Below, in pieces: positions 10,201 to 20,305 of a DNA stretch of 64,000 bases. This DNA is from Durusdinium trenchii. Lineage: Eukaryota > Sar > Dinophyceae > Suessiales > Symbiodiniaceae. The stretch is from NCBI GenBank assembly GCA_963970005.1, contig CAXAMN010001248.1:417071-481070 (forward strand), read 5' to 3'. A program made the translations under genes and the position numbers. Under the pieces are notes generated by a model. That model was not told where the DNA came from and ran no database searches. It saw nothing but the letters and a program-made list of their open reading frames with translations. How positions within the stretch are numbered: position 1 is the first letter of the stretch; every line of letters starts with the position of its first letter.

Positions 10201-13200
10201 TTTTCGATAAGTACTCGTTTAACTTGCACTTCGGACTTGCAGGGAATGATTTGCCGGTAAATGGATCATAATTGATCTCTTAAGGCACGAGGTTAGGGTT
10301 TTTTGAAATCCTCTCCTGTCAGGCCTGCGGCTCTTGATGCCCTGCAACAGCTGGTCTTGAAAACCAAAGACAGATCTACGCCCCTGCTCGTGTCGTCCCA
10401 GAATGGCCACATGGAGGTGGTGTGTTTCTTGACGAAGGACAGGGAGACCAAGCACAAACTATTCTCAATTACGCAGTACGCAAGGTTTCTCCTTCCATAA
10501 AATTATACATCGATACGTACAGTACTTGTAACTGTAGTGCGCATTCGTTCATGGACACTCCCTGGAACAATCAGGGAAGTGGAGTTCACATGAGTTCACC
10601 ACCTATTTGTGAATATGGTCATCCTTTTGGAGCCATGCCATCCATGTAGCCCTGATGATTGACCAGCACATGTGTGTGTGTGCGCGCACGCACATCCGTG
10701 TGCATCCCTTGGATTTGGATGATTTGGTTTGTCGAATCACTTCAACAGGCTTCGATTAATACATGATACACAGCGTGTTTCAGGGCACAAATTGCCACAG
10801 AATACCGCGAACCGCACCGTGGACTACATGCGGTGCTGCACGTGTTGATTCCATATCGGTTTGCACGAAGGAGTTGGAAGCTCTCTCGCAGACCCAATTG
10901 GCACAGGCGCAGCATGGCGCATGAAAACACAGCTGACACTGGTGATGAGAGGTCCAAACAGGACAAGATGATCAACTGTTTGCTCAAAACCTTGCTGATT
11001 GAGAGATGATGGTTCCGAAAATGCGATGTTCAGTTTGCAGACAGAGATGCCCTTTGATTAGCAGCTTGACTAGTTTTGCATCATATACAAACATAATCCA
11101 AGATATCCAAGTGATTTCCTGAATTGTAGGTGATCGACCACCAGAAGGAAGGCGGTGCTTCAGCTTTGTATTTGGCATCACAAAATGGACATGCCAACGT
11201 GGTGACCCATCTCTTGGCACTCCGTGCCAGTCCCTTGGGCATGATGAAGTTTGTGCATACCCCCTGCCCTTACACTGGCCTAACTAATGAACATTCCGGT
11301 GGACAACGGTGGCAACCGTCATGTTCCAAATTTGTTCACGATATATTATTGGGCATCATGCCCCGTGTTTGCGTGCATGGTGTTTGTATATACCAAAGCT
11401 GCAAGGGTTGCTAGAAGTGAGAAAAACATATGCAATGGCATGAAGATTCATGGCGCAATTCTTGAATATACCTGGTGATGTTCCTTAAAATAGGAGGGGG
11501 TCAAAGCACAGATCCATACCAGTTGGCTTTCCCTGCTAGAGGCCGTCCGTCCGGATGGGTCATGTTGTTGGAGTTCGACAGCCTGGTAGGAGGTGAGACT
11601 CATCGGGCACAGAACCCGTGACAAATGTCCCGGGCGCAGCGTGCCGCGGATCTGAGGTGTGGATCTGGTCCTGACGGACACCTTGGAGACGCCCTTGTTC
11701 ATTGCTTGCCAAGGCGGATGGATTTTTCACCTTTCGTGGAGGACGAGTGGATGAGGGGTGGGCATCATGGTGAGGTAGATGCCACAGTGAGGCCACGGGG
11801 TTTCAAATGGTTTTGAGGTTAAGATGGTTTTGAGGTTCAGCCTGGTTGAGCCTTATCGTCCTTTGATCCTTTGTGGTTTTGGCCATAGTATGGACCCTCC
11901 TGGAAGGTGAATGTGTCCAGATGTGTTTCTGTTCCATTGCAGGATGATCAGGTGAAAGTAGCAAAGTGTTTGGAATTCTTTGTGCAGGATAGGGGGTGGT
12001 ATTCGATGATGTTTTGCCTATAAGTACAATGGCCAAATTCCTTCCTGACGGCTTTTCTAGTCATCAGTCCGGTTATACATGGTGATTCCGCATTGATTCA
12101 TGTTATTTCATGGAAGTGCATGAATGGCAATTCGGCCATAAACTTCATGTTTGAAGCCCGTTTCGCGTGGATTTGCCGGGTTGGTTGACCTGTGCCACAG
12201 GTGGCCATGAAAAGGTTGTGATTGAGCTCCTCGAGAATGGATCGAAGGTCAACCAGCCAAAGCACGACGAGACGAACCCCTTGTATATCGCTTGTCAAAA
12301 TGGCCACACCAGCCTGGTGCCTCACTTGCTAGGAAAAGGGGCTGAGGTCAACCATCGGAACAAGAATGGAGCTACACCTCTATTCATCGCCTGCCAGAGT
12401 CTTGCTTTGAGGGAACAGGTTTTCCTTTTTTGTGGAACAGTCCTCTGAGCCTTATAACAGAGTATGAAAGAACTCAGGAAGGGACACACGGAAATTGTGG
12501 GGCAGTTGTTGGAGAAGCGTGCAGATGTTGAGCAAGCTCTTGCAAGTAATGCGACCCCGCTCTACATTGCTTCATCCAATGGGCATTCTGGGATCGTGGA
12601 GAAGCTCTTGGAGGAGAAAGCAGACGCAAACAAGACACCCGGACATGAGACTACTCCGCTTTCAGTTTCAGTGCAGAACAGGCATCCAGAGGCGGGAGTG
12701 GCGGGAGTGGGGTTTGCGCCAGTGAGATGATTACACCCGACATGATGTATGCGGAATTGACCCACATGGATTGAAATGATTTATAACTGATTTCAATTGC
12801 ATTAAAACAATCTGACCCAGTGTTTGAGATTTAAAGCAGGAATGCTGAGGAACGCAAGCCATCTCTTCCTGCACACATTTGTTATATAACATTCATCCGA
12901 GAAAGCCATTTGTGAACAAGTGTGACACAACACATCAAAGCATCAGGATATCCGACAAGCTTTTGCATGGCAGGTGGCTGAATTGCTTCTTGCGAAGAGG
13001 GTGGAGGTCAACAAGGGTGCGAAAAAGGAAGGCTGGACACCGCTTCACTTCGCCATCAAGGGCGGTGATTTGGACATGGTCCGCCTTTTGGTCGCAAATG
13101 GTGCCGATCCAGAACAGAAGGACCGAGTCGGATAAACCTGCCCTGGTTGTACGGTTATTCAAATCATCCTGCCCAATGTTTGCAGTTCTTTTGAATTCAT

Positions 13201-13558
13201 TTTTGGATGTCAGTGTTTATGATACCTGTGGCAAACAAGGGCAACCCATAACATCCCATTACCATGTGATTTGGCCGGCTTCCTTAATCCTTAATGACAC
13301 CGATGTTTGTGATTTTTTGTAGCTCCTCTTCTTGCACCATTGGAGGATAAGTCTGGCCGTGACTCTTGGAAACTCGCCGAAGAGGTTCCTGAGAAGCTTC
13401 AGGAGATGTGCCACATTCTGTCGGGTGCACTGCCACCTCCTCTGACCTCTCGTCAGCGACCTGCGCAGAAAACTCCCTCCCACTGCTGTGGCCTCCCGAG
13501 GACCTCCAACCCCCCAAGAAAGCCCACCGAGCCTTACCTGGGATGGCGAAGCAATTGA
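7131..13558 (+). CDS. Multi-exon ankyrin-repeat protein
   Basis: The joined exons 7131-7264, 7936-8270, 8368-8925, 10323-10443, 11130-11229, 11657-11713, 12201-12396, 12478-12691, 12974-13130 and 13323-13558 give one uninterrupted frame of about 702 codons ending in TAG. It holds some 18 ankyrin repeats of about 33 residues, with cores such as GATPLFIASQ and YVAAQNGHTELV. Exon ends were chosen to keep frame and repeat length. The donors then come out mostly GC or GA, and exons almost always start with G. Ankyrin arrays mediate protein-protein contacts; there is no signal peptide, membrane segment or enzyme domain, so the partner is unknown. The C-terminal exon ends in a proline-rich tail. The 5' end is incomplete because no initiator ATG was found. 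The ends of exons 1 and 4 are least certain. Confidence 0.75.
7936..8270 (+). CDS. Ankyrin gene exon 2
   Basis: Starts after CACCAAG with GAC. Four repeats with cores GGATPLFIVAQHGW, ATPMYVAAQNGH, GATPLFIASQMGH and AALFIAA. It ends with CA of a CAG codon; the next bases are GCAACT, so the donor is GC. Reading on instead meets a TGA at 8296. Confidence 0.75.
8368..8925 (+). CDS. Ankyrin gene exon 3
   Basis: Follows TTTCTGAG; its first G completes CAG, restoring AAQNNHADIVQLLLSW. Six further repeats follow, for example GASPVYIAAQKG, GATPLLIASQNG and ATPLFVSAQNGHLDVA. The proposed end, GTCGA before GCGTGT, uses a GC donor that matches the phase of exon 4. That long intron (8926-10322) is less certain than the others. 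Confidence 0.7.
8926..10322 (+). other. Inferred large intron of ankyrin gene
   Basis: About 1.4 kb without any ankyrin-like coding. Contains a GGCGCCTCAAGGCGCC palindrome near 9460 and a repeated GGAGCGTAACAG phrase near 9898 and 9970. It could also mark a boundary between two genes. Confidence 0.4.
10323..10443 (+). CDS. Ankyrin gene exon 4
   Basis: After CCTGTCAG. Reads ALDALQQLVLKTKDRSTPLL and then VSSQNGHMEVVCFL. The end is tentative: phase with exon 5 requires a codon boundary, and AGG before GAGACC (GA donor) is the best fit. Confidence 0.55.
11130..11229 (+). CDS. Ankyrin gene exon 5
   Basis: After GAATTGTAG, starting G. Reads KEGGASALYLASQNGHANVV and ends CGT GCC A before GTCCCT, the one conventional GT donor in the model. 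The phase agrees with exon 6. Confidence 0.65.
11657..11713 (+). CDS. Ankyrin gene exon 6 (57 nt)
   Basis: Short exon after ATCTGAG. Reads VDLVLTDTLETPLFIACQ. Ends CAAG before GCGGAT, a GC donor. Joined to exon 7 it gives FIACQGGHEKVVIELLE, an exact repeat junction. Confidence 0.65.
12201..12396 (+). CDS. Ankyrin gene exon 7
   Basis: After GTGCCACAG, starting G. Two repeats (NPLYIACQNGHTSLVPHL, GATPLFIACQ). It ends with CA before GAGTCT: only a GA donor keeps the frame into exon 8 (81-nt intron). A GT two bases later would shift it. Confidence 0.72.
12478..12691 (+). CDS. Ankyrin gene exon 8
   Basis: After GAACTCAG; its first G completes CAG and gives CQKGHTEIVGQLLEKRADV across the junction. 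Repeats ATPLYIASSNGHSGIVEKL and TTPLSVSVQNRHPE. Ends GAG before GCGGGA (GC donor). Confidence 0.72.
12974..13130 (+). CDS. Ankyrin gene exon 9
   Basis: After GCATGGCAG, starting G. Reads VAELLLAKRVEVNKG and EGWTPLHFAIKGGDLDMV, the most consensus-like repeat of the protein. Ends GTC G before GATAAA (GA donor); reading on gives an immediate TAA. Confidence 0.7.
13323..13558 (+). CDS. Ankyrin gene terminal exon 10
   Basis: After TTTTTTGTAG; here the exon starts with C, the only exception to the AG-G rule in this gene. Reads APLLAPLEDKSGRDSWKLAE as a capping repeat, then a helix EKLQEMCHILSG, then a proline/arginine-rich tail (PPPLTSRQRP ... PPRKPTEP) and TAG at 13556. Confidence 0.62.
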
Positions 13559-14640
13559 ATAGTGCAGTTTTTGGAGGCTGCCCCATTTAGAGGCACCACA
13601 GCTTGAAGGCGGAAGAGGTGAGCCTGAAGTTCAGGCTTCGTGCCGCAAGGGTGGCATTTGAAGATCACCTCACAGCCTCATGCAGTGGTCAATGAGCCTT
13701 TGTTCCGTCACGAAGGGACAAGCTTTCTGGGTGCGGCGGCTGGGGCAGGAGCCACGTACTGTATCCTGGCCCCGGCGTGCAGCGCCCATAGCGGCTTTTG
13801 CAGACGCTGTACAGGTCCTTTGTGCAGTGCGCAGTGCGACTTGAAAAGAAAACTGTCACCAAAGTGTCCAACGAAGTCATAAGCTGATCAGCAGCTCGTT
13901 CGCATTCTACTGTAGAGAAAAGCCAGGCATCTCGTGCCAGTGGGCACAAAAACCGGCGAACGTGCTGAAAGATGCTGCAAACAGGTGAGTGTGTTCCGTG
14001 CCCAACATCCCTGCGCTGCCATTCCCCCGTCAGCGAAGAAGAAGCGCGCGACTGAAAGGCACCGAGACTCCGGGTCGGTTCAGAATCTGAAAGCGACAGC
14101 TGAAAACGGCACCGGCCGGAGAGGACCGATCCTTTGTGGGGGGAGGACGAAGCTTGGTCGGAGTGCACCATCGCCAGATCAATTCTTGCTTGGAGATAGA
14201 TGATATCGGAGTCATACTGCCCAGTCATGTCAAGGGTTCAAGCCCGGTGTGAAAACACCAGCATGGCTCGTGAGTCTAGCAAGAGGATCGAGATGCTTTG
14301 ATATGAATGTTCTCGAGTTCGTTGCATCACGTTTTTGTTTTTTTCTAAACGAAGTCCTAAGTTGTTCCTTTGCCAGGCTGATAGACCATTTACGACGTGT
14401 GTGTGTGTCATGTATGTTGAACTTAGGGCAACTGCTGGTGCTCGTCCGACGGGTTCGATTCGAGCTGCCCGTTCCGACAGACGTTCCAGCGGTGGCAGAT
14501 GTGAGGACTGCCGGCGGGAGGAGTCTGTTGGAAATCCTGGGCTTGCTGGGTTGATTGAAAGAAGGCCAAACTCAGGTTTTTAACGGTTTTTTTTTTACAT
14601 GGTTTTTACATTTGTGAAACATGGTGCTGTGTTACCATGA
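13559..14640. other. Downstream region, no assigned gene
   Basis: Open frames exist on both strands (for example a 179-codon minus-strand frame, 13689-14228). None shows a domain, and they overlap each other. A + strand stretch near 13790-13885 reads LLQTLYRSFVQCAVRLEKK and stops; it could be an exon. Confidence 0.3.
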
Positions 14641-14643
14641 TTA

Positions 14644-14979
14644 CTAGATTGTACAAGTTCTTTCATGCAGTTTTGGTGGTTTAACTACCCTCTTTGACTT
14701 GGTAGGTGTCTGGTTTCTCGAATGTTCTTCACTCGTTGCAGATGGTGTTGGCAATGAAGAGCGCAGATTGATCAACAACCCCTGAATCGTCAGAGCGTTT
14801 TGCTTCCAGAGTTTGAAGTCGTGCAAGAAACTATGTGTTTCGTGAAAAGTGATAAGGTGCAGACCAAAGGTGCTTGGTGTATTGGAGAGCTGGCCCATTA
14901 AAGCTAAAAGGTCGCCTCGAATAGCAGACTCTATGATACTCTTAGGTTGTCCTTGTATTTCTTGTAGTTGTATTAGCAT
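14644..14979 (-). CDS. Hypothetical protein
   Basis: A minus-strand frame with an in-frame ATG at 14979 and about 111 codons; it stays open upstream to about 15051. Natural-looking composition (MLIQLQEIQGQPKSIIES, GDLLALMGQLSNTPSTFG) with a basic C-terminus (TPTKSKRVVKPPKLHER). No family recognised. The + strand is also partly open here. Confidence 0.3.
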   Translation of the reverse strand: MLIQLQEIQGQPKSIIESAIRGDLLALMGQLSNTPSTFGLHLITFHETHSFLHDFKLWKQNALTIQGLLINLRSSLPTPSATSEEHSRNQTPTKSKRVVKPPKLHERTCTI

Positions 14980-15290
14980 GTATTGGTTTCTCTTCGTAGC
15001 TGGCCAATTCAATGCATTATGTTGGTTTCTCTTCGTAGTTGCAAGTTGCAAGGCAAGCTCACCCCAGCTCAGTGTGGTGTTTTACTTGGTCTTGTTGTTT
15101 CAAGTGCACAGGCATTCTTCAACCAATTTGGCCATGTTTGTGTGTGTGGGTGGTGCGACGAAGCCTCACTTGTTGGAGTTGGTGTCTCCCGATATGTTCC
15201 AATTCCACTTGCAAGATGTTCTCACTCTATGAGTCGTGTGATTATGCTCATGCATGTCCTTGACCGGCCACACCGGCAGGGAATCGTATG

Positions 15291-15995
15291 CCAGGGCCGC
15301 TGCGGTGAACATGTCCTGTCGCCAGGGCCGCCAGGGCCACTTGACCGACCTCTTTGAGCCATCTTGAGCGTGCAAGGATGTGGGGGAGCCTCATGCGGGA
15401 CGATAGGTGTGGGTGTCGGGAAAGGCTATTGGATCCGATGATGCAGATATACAGGGAATCAGGAAAGCTCGGTTGAGGTAGAGCCTTCCGGGGGTAGGAT
15501 ACTAATTAGTGGTCCTTGGAGTGTTTTCCGAGTTCATGTTCCTACTTGAGCGCCACTTCAAAAACGCTGCATGTTACTGTGCAACTGTGCGGCTTGTCAT
15601 TCTGTCCTTGTATCCTAAACGTGCTCAACTGAAAGTACCTTGGCCCAACTAGTGTCCTAACTCCTAAGTGCTGTGCTTTCCGAGGCGTTCATGACTCTGC
15701 CGTCGGCCGTGTCCTTTGTTCTCGGAGAACCACCAACACCACTGCATGGCCCAGGTGGATCGTGCTGGTGGAAACCTCTGAGTCTTCGAAAGATGAACAC
15801 ATTTGCTGGCCGATGTCCTGACAAGTCAAGAAAAGTGCGAGGACAGAATGTATTTTTGTTTGTGTTTGTTTGTACTGTAAATGTAGTATACAATATACAA
15901 CGATAGACAAGTATAATACTATAGATATGAGATATACTAGTTCTTTTAAGTGACCTGGCTCAAAACCCTGAGTTGATTTCACTGATTGGCCTAAA
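15291..15995 (+). repeat. Dispersed duplicated segment, copy B
   Basis: Diverged, shorter copy of 283-1390 in the same orientation. It begins at GCCAGGGCCGCTG and ends near GATTTCACTGATTGGCC. Landmark matches: AGGTGTGGGTGTC, TGGTCCTTGGAG, ATGTTACTGTGCAACTGTGC, CATGGCCCAGGTGGATCGTG and CCGATGTCCTGACAAG. Confidence 0.65.
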
Positions 15996-16245
15996 AAAGA
16001 GCCATTGAAAATTGGCAAAGATCACTTTGAAGAAGCTGGTAGAGCAGCTAAAGCTGCTGTATGTGTGTTTACACGACACGACAAGCCGCAGCTGTGCGGG
16101 CCTTCTTTGCAGCACATCTCTCACATCGAAGCCATGAGAGAGGAGACCTCCAAGATGATAGAGGAGCCGAGAATGCAATCATAAGAGAGACGAGAGGCCA
16201 CCGGTGCTACATCCGTGAAGAAGCCAGGTCCATGAATTCGTGGCC

Positions 16246-16644
16246 ATGATAAGGGTTGGTGACAATATCATCCAGTTCAGCGCCCTCTTGGACACGTATT
16301 CACATGAATCATCAGAAGTGGCCTCTTCATTGTGTGGCTTGGGGCTTGACATGCTTGACTACGCAAAATCCATGGTGAAGGGGGCAAACGCATCACTTGC
16401 GCGATCGTATCGATCGTCTTTCGTACACGTCGCAAGCAAACACACACCGGAGCTTCCACGCTGCGGGCGTGGAACGCGGGGCGCCATGGCTCGGCGCGCG
16501 GAGCGGCTGATGCTGGGGACTCTATGGGTTCCGAGGACTCGAGGGACCGGCTCGACAGACCAGAGACTTGTGGTACAGGATGGGATGAGCGAATTTGTGT
16601 ATAATTATCACAGTTTTATATATAGTTATAGTTTTTTAATTTAA
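16246..16644 (+). CDS. Hypothetical exon-like frame
   Basis: Reads from ATG: MIRVGDNIIQFSALLDTYSH and then LCGLGLDMLDYAKSMVKGAN. Only the first about 45 codons look coding. Just upstream, 16105-16185, another frame reads SHIEAMREETSKMIEEPRM, so the two may be neighbouring exons. No domain recognised. Confidence 0.28.
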   Translation: MIRVGDNIIQFSALLDTYSHESSEVASSLCGLGLDMLDYAKSMVKGANASLARSYRSSFVHVASKHTPELPRCGRGTRGAMARRAERLMLGTLWVPRTRGTGSTDQRLVVQDGMSEFVYNYHSFIYSYSFLI

Positions 16645-16645
16645 G

Positions 16646-16734
16646 TACCCTATAGGCACCCAAACCCTATAAATTTGTAGGATCGATGGAAAACCCAAGC
16701 CCCTACAAAATATAGGGTTTGGGTGCGTAGGGTA
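16646..16734. repeat. Imperfect hairpin (MITE-like)
   Basis: Left arm 16646-16680 with GGCACCCAAACCCTATAAA and right arm 16703-16734 with TATAGGGTTTGGGTGCG are inverted complements, separated by about 22 bp. Confidence 0.7.
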
Positions 16735-17304
16735 TATATATGGCTCTTGAACTTCACACAAGGACTTGTGATTACTTAGTAGCTTTCTTGCTGATGCATG
16801 GTTCGTCTTCCCCATTGGAAAAGGGACGAAGTTCGAAGCTTCAGGTACCATGTTTGCTTTGCCGTCATTGTGAAGCTTATAGTTATTGACAATATTGATG
16901 GAGACCAGCGCGCCAAAGCCTATCACAATTGTGTCATCATCAATTTGGATCCGCAGACAGTTCAAGCTTGTTCCCATTGCACTTCACAAGTCTAAGCAAG
17001 TCTTAAGATTCTTAAGACTTTGCTCTGAGATCAAAGAGAGCCTGAAAGACTGCTTTGCACCAAACATCGAACACCGTTATTCAACGGCTTGTGAACAGCA
17101 GGCCACCCAAAGTTGAGGAAGAAGGGTTTAACTACAGAAGGGTATCACAGTATGTTAGTCCATGTCCTCCAGCTTTTGCAGACTTGTCCCAGGAGCATCA
17201 CGGCAATCCGCGTGGTGTGCCGCGACAACCCAGTGGTTCCGGGGCCTATAGAAACTCGCGCGACCGAGCTGTCGCCACGGCCACGGTGGTAAAAACGAGG
17301 TACT

Positions 17305-17979
17305 TCACTTCAGCCCATGGGTTCGGATCGATTTGACTTCCTCCCCAGTCATGTATAACCTATATATAACCTTCAAGAGAATAGCAAGATAGTTAGGGTG
17401 CTTTAAACTTGTTAAGATCCCCAGAGAGGTGATCCCCAGTCCTGCGTGGTGTTTCACGAACTCGAAATGCGGGACCTTCAACCTTTGGATGACAAAGAAG
17501 GAGTCGAAAAAGGGGTCGAACACGCGAACAAGCGACGGGTCGCAGCTTGGTCGGAGCACTCTTGCGAGATCTGGGTCAGCGCTCTTAGCGAGCTCTTCGT
17601 GCAAACCACCGAACCGGGTCAAAGAGGTTCCAGGCGTCCAGAAGAGGCGTCCCAGTGCACCAGGCGCTTCCCGTCTCGACCCATATCCAGCGAAGCACGT
17701 GGGGGCGAATCGCCCACGTCCAGCGCCGCCCTCCTCGTCCAGGTGGTGGATTGGATGCATCGATTTGTGCCGATGCTTCGATATGGAAGCCCTGCGCTTG
17801 AGTGGGGTGGCCTGGAGTGGTTGATGTTGAGTTTTGCTCAGTCCACGAGTTGGCGGCATGGAGTGCAGCTTGCTGGTGAGGCACAAACCATCTTCATGAA
17901 GTTTACCCGTGGGTGAGAGCGAATATGGCGTAAGTAAAAACCTTGCTTTTTGCAACTCTACACGCGAGAGCTGTCCCAC
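17305..17979 (-). CDS. Long hypothetical open frame
   Basis: About 224 codons open on the minus strand with no ATG at its 5' end. The middle reads LTRFGGLHEELAKSADPDLA, then LRPSCDPSLVRVFDPFFDSF. Two overlapping + strand frames are also open (131 and 156 codons), which is expected in this GC-richer patch, so the strand is uncertain. No domain recognised. Confidence 0.3.
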   Translation of the reverse strand: MGQLSRVELQKARFLLTPYSLSPTGKLHEDGLCLTSKLHSMPPTRGLSKTQHQPLQATPLKRRASISKHRHKSMHPIHHLDEEGGAGRGRFAPTCFAGYGSRREAPGALGRLFWTPGTSLTRFGGLHEELAKSADPDLARVLRPSCDPSLVRVFDPFFDSFFVIQRLKVPHFEFVKHHAGLGITSLGILTSLKHPNYLAILLKVIYRLYMTGEEVKSIRTHGLK

Positions 17980-19379
17980 TATCCCACTATAAATGCTTGC
18001 TGGGAAACACTTTCCAGTTTGTCATCAGCTGGATTCCAATTGAGTGATGTGATACAGTGTATCACTTTTCATGCGCAAGCTGGGAAGGACCAACTAGGAC
18101 TTGTCAGCTGAATGTTTGTATTGCTCATTTTGAGTGACACATATGATCATATGCAGCATAGCTTCACTATTGAATGGCACAAGCTCTTCACATGCCCCAT
18201 CCAGCAGGGGATTCGAGGATTTCTAGGAGTCCAGGTGTACGTTTGACTGGATTCCAGGTGGTTTTAGGAGTCCAGATGTATCCAGATACATTCCAGATAC
18301 AATATAAACTTGCCTCTAAAAGATTTTAAAGGCTGCCTTTTGAGATCTTTTGAGCATATTATTAGATTGTGACATGTTTCTACTTTTCACCCGGGCACGA
18401 CATGCCGTGGCAACCTCTCGCTGCAGTCAACTCTTCGAGGTTTCACTTCCATCGACTGCAGATCCAAGCGAAGGACCCGGACCGGGAGGAGTTGACCTGT
18501 CACCCGGAATCCGTTTTCTTCGTGCCATCATGCTGTTTTGCCTGCCACGGTCTTTTTTTCTGTGCCTTTTCTTGGGTTTCTCCCGAAAACGCCGCGCGTG
18601 ACTGCGCGTGGCGGTACGACGCCGGTACATGGAGGGTGCATCCATATAGGTCGCTTCGGCCAGGAGACGGATGCCAAGGCGTGCTGCTCTCAACGCCCAG
18701 CTTCAACGGTCCAGAGAGGTTCCTCTCCAATCCCCACAGCTTCGTTCGGCGCGACCGTGTTGTGCTTGGATGAGCTGGGCCCAGGTCATCCCCCAAACGT
18801 CCCGAACTCCACCGGCGCCGACCGAGCGCCCAGGTCCGAAGCGCGAGGAGAGGACGAGGAGGTGAAGGTTCCAGACTGAGAGACGGAGCGGTGATGGCTT
18901 TGGTTTCGTGGAAAAAGCAACGAAAGAGGCGAACAGAGATTCACACAGAACGCCTGGGGGTGGCCGAAGAAGTTGTCGTGTTCTATTTTTCATATATTTA
19001 CCAGGACACCCGGACCAGGGGCTGGAAATTGATAGCCCTCAGAGGTTAAGGGGTGTCCATCAACCACCCCTTGCGGGGTCAGAATCATACATAATACATC
19101 ATAATACATAATACATCATAATACGAAAGGTCATGTGTTTGGCAATGATCTTATTGTCGTCGATGAAAAACCACCCGGTCCGAACGACGTACCAACCCAT
19201 GACCGGCTGCCAAGATGGGGTGCTCAAATGATCGGCAGCCACATGTTGCTGGATATAGCATGACTCAATTTATGATGTGCGGCCAGAAAAGCCACAAAGA
19301 TTGAATTAACTCGTCGCCAAGCCGCAGATATACACTGGCCAGAAGAAAGTTGCGCTTCTTGATGTTGAAACTCATGACA
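17980..19379. other. No assigned gene
   Basis: Short overlapping frames only. 18230-18300 holds repeated CCAGGTG/CCAGATG-type phrases, and 19085-19125 holds repeated ATAATACATCATAATAC. Confidence 0.35.
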
Positions 19380-19389
19380 NNNNNNNNNN
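19380..19389. other. Assembly gap (10 N)
   Basis: Run of N. Confidence 1.
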
Positions 19390-19489
19390 GTGTTTTATAA
19401 GAAGGCCAACAAGCGTAAACTTTTGTCTGCCTGAAGTATAGTTGAGCAAATGTGATTGTTGCTGACCTGAATGTGTTCTATCATGTGTC

Positions 19490-19675
19490 AGGGACACACA
19501 TGCATTCAGTGCAGATGGTAGCAGTTGTTGTTGAGCCAATGTTATTTTCACCAATGAGTTTGGAGGAGGAGGAGGAGGGAGCGCCTGCAGCGAACAAAGC
19601 GTCGGAGCAGGCACTTGGGGGGACGAAACAAAGGACCATGACGAAACGGGCAGAACAAGTCATTGAGTTTCTATA
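19490..19675 (+). CDS. Possible terminal exon
   Basis: After CATGTGTCAG the frame GTHMHSVQMVAVVVEPMLF runs into SLEEEEEGAPAANKA and MTKRAEQVIEF, then TAG. It begins with G after AG, as in the ankyrin exons, and has a coding-like acidic patch. No upstream exon identified. Confidence 0.3.
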
Positions 19676-20257
19676 GCTGCTGCAATTTTGCAGGAATTCA
19701 GCATGTGGACAAGCAGCTAGCAACAGAAAGGAGCTGCCATATGTGTTTTTCGAAAACGGATCTTGAACCCATGTGAGTGGCACAACGAGTTGGCTTGCAG
19801 CATCTTCATCTATAAATATTTTCCTCCCAAATAGAATCGGAATGACCGAAGTAAATCATCCAAATGACACTTGACTTGATTGTTTTGCACTTCAACAATC
19901 ATGTGGTCAAGGCAGTCTAGTAGCCTACTCATCCAAATGAAAAAGCATCGGCTCAACCGACCGGGTCCCCCCCGACGGTCGCGGAGGCGGAAGGAGCGGG
20001 AGCTGCTCCAGATGCTGGTCCAGCAGATGTCGTGAGCGATGTGCCGGAGCTGAAAGGGGGAAGGGTGATTCCGATCGCATAAACTATTTTTAAATAAAGG
20101 GACATCGCTATGGTTCAGAACAGGAAAGACTTCAATATGGTACAAGTGCCAACAGATAAAATGTTCTATATGTGTCTATCATCTAGGCCTGACAGACAAA
20201 CAGGGCAACACAGGCATTTGTTCTGTATGTGTCTATGAATTTGTATCTTGAGATTCA

Positions 20258-20305
20258 TAGCGATGGCCAGCGATGGCCTCCAACCTACTAGCGATGGCCT
20301 CCAAC
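20258..20305 (+). repeat. AGCGATGGCCTCCAAC element, tandem copies
   Basis: Two full copies and one truncated copy of a roughly 21-bp unit (CTACTAGCGATGGCCTCCAA) in tandem. Further copies at 22032, 54493, 54918-54988 and 55918-55954, all on the + strand. Confidence 0.8.

Noticed and set aside
16646-16734. CCCAAACCCTATA / TAGGGTTTGGG as an interstitial telomere
   Set aside because: Only one imperfect copy per arm; a hairpin explains it better.
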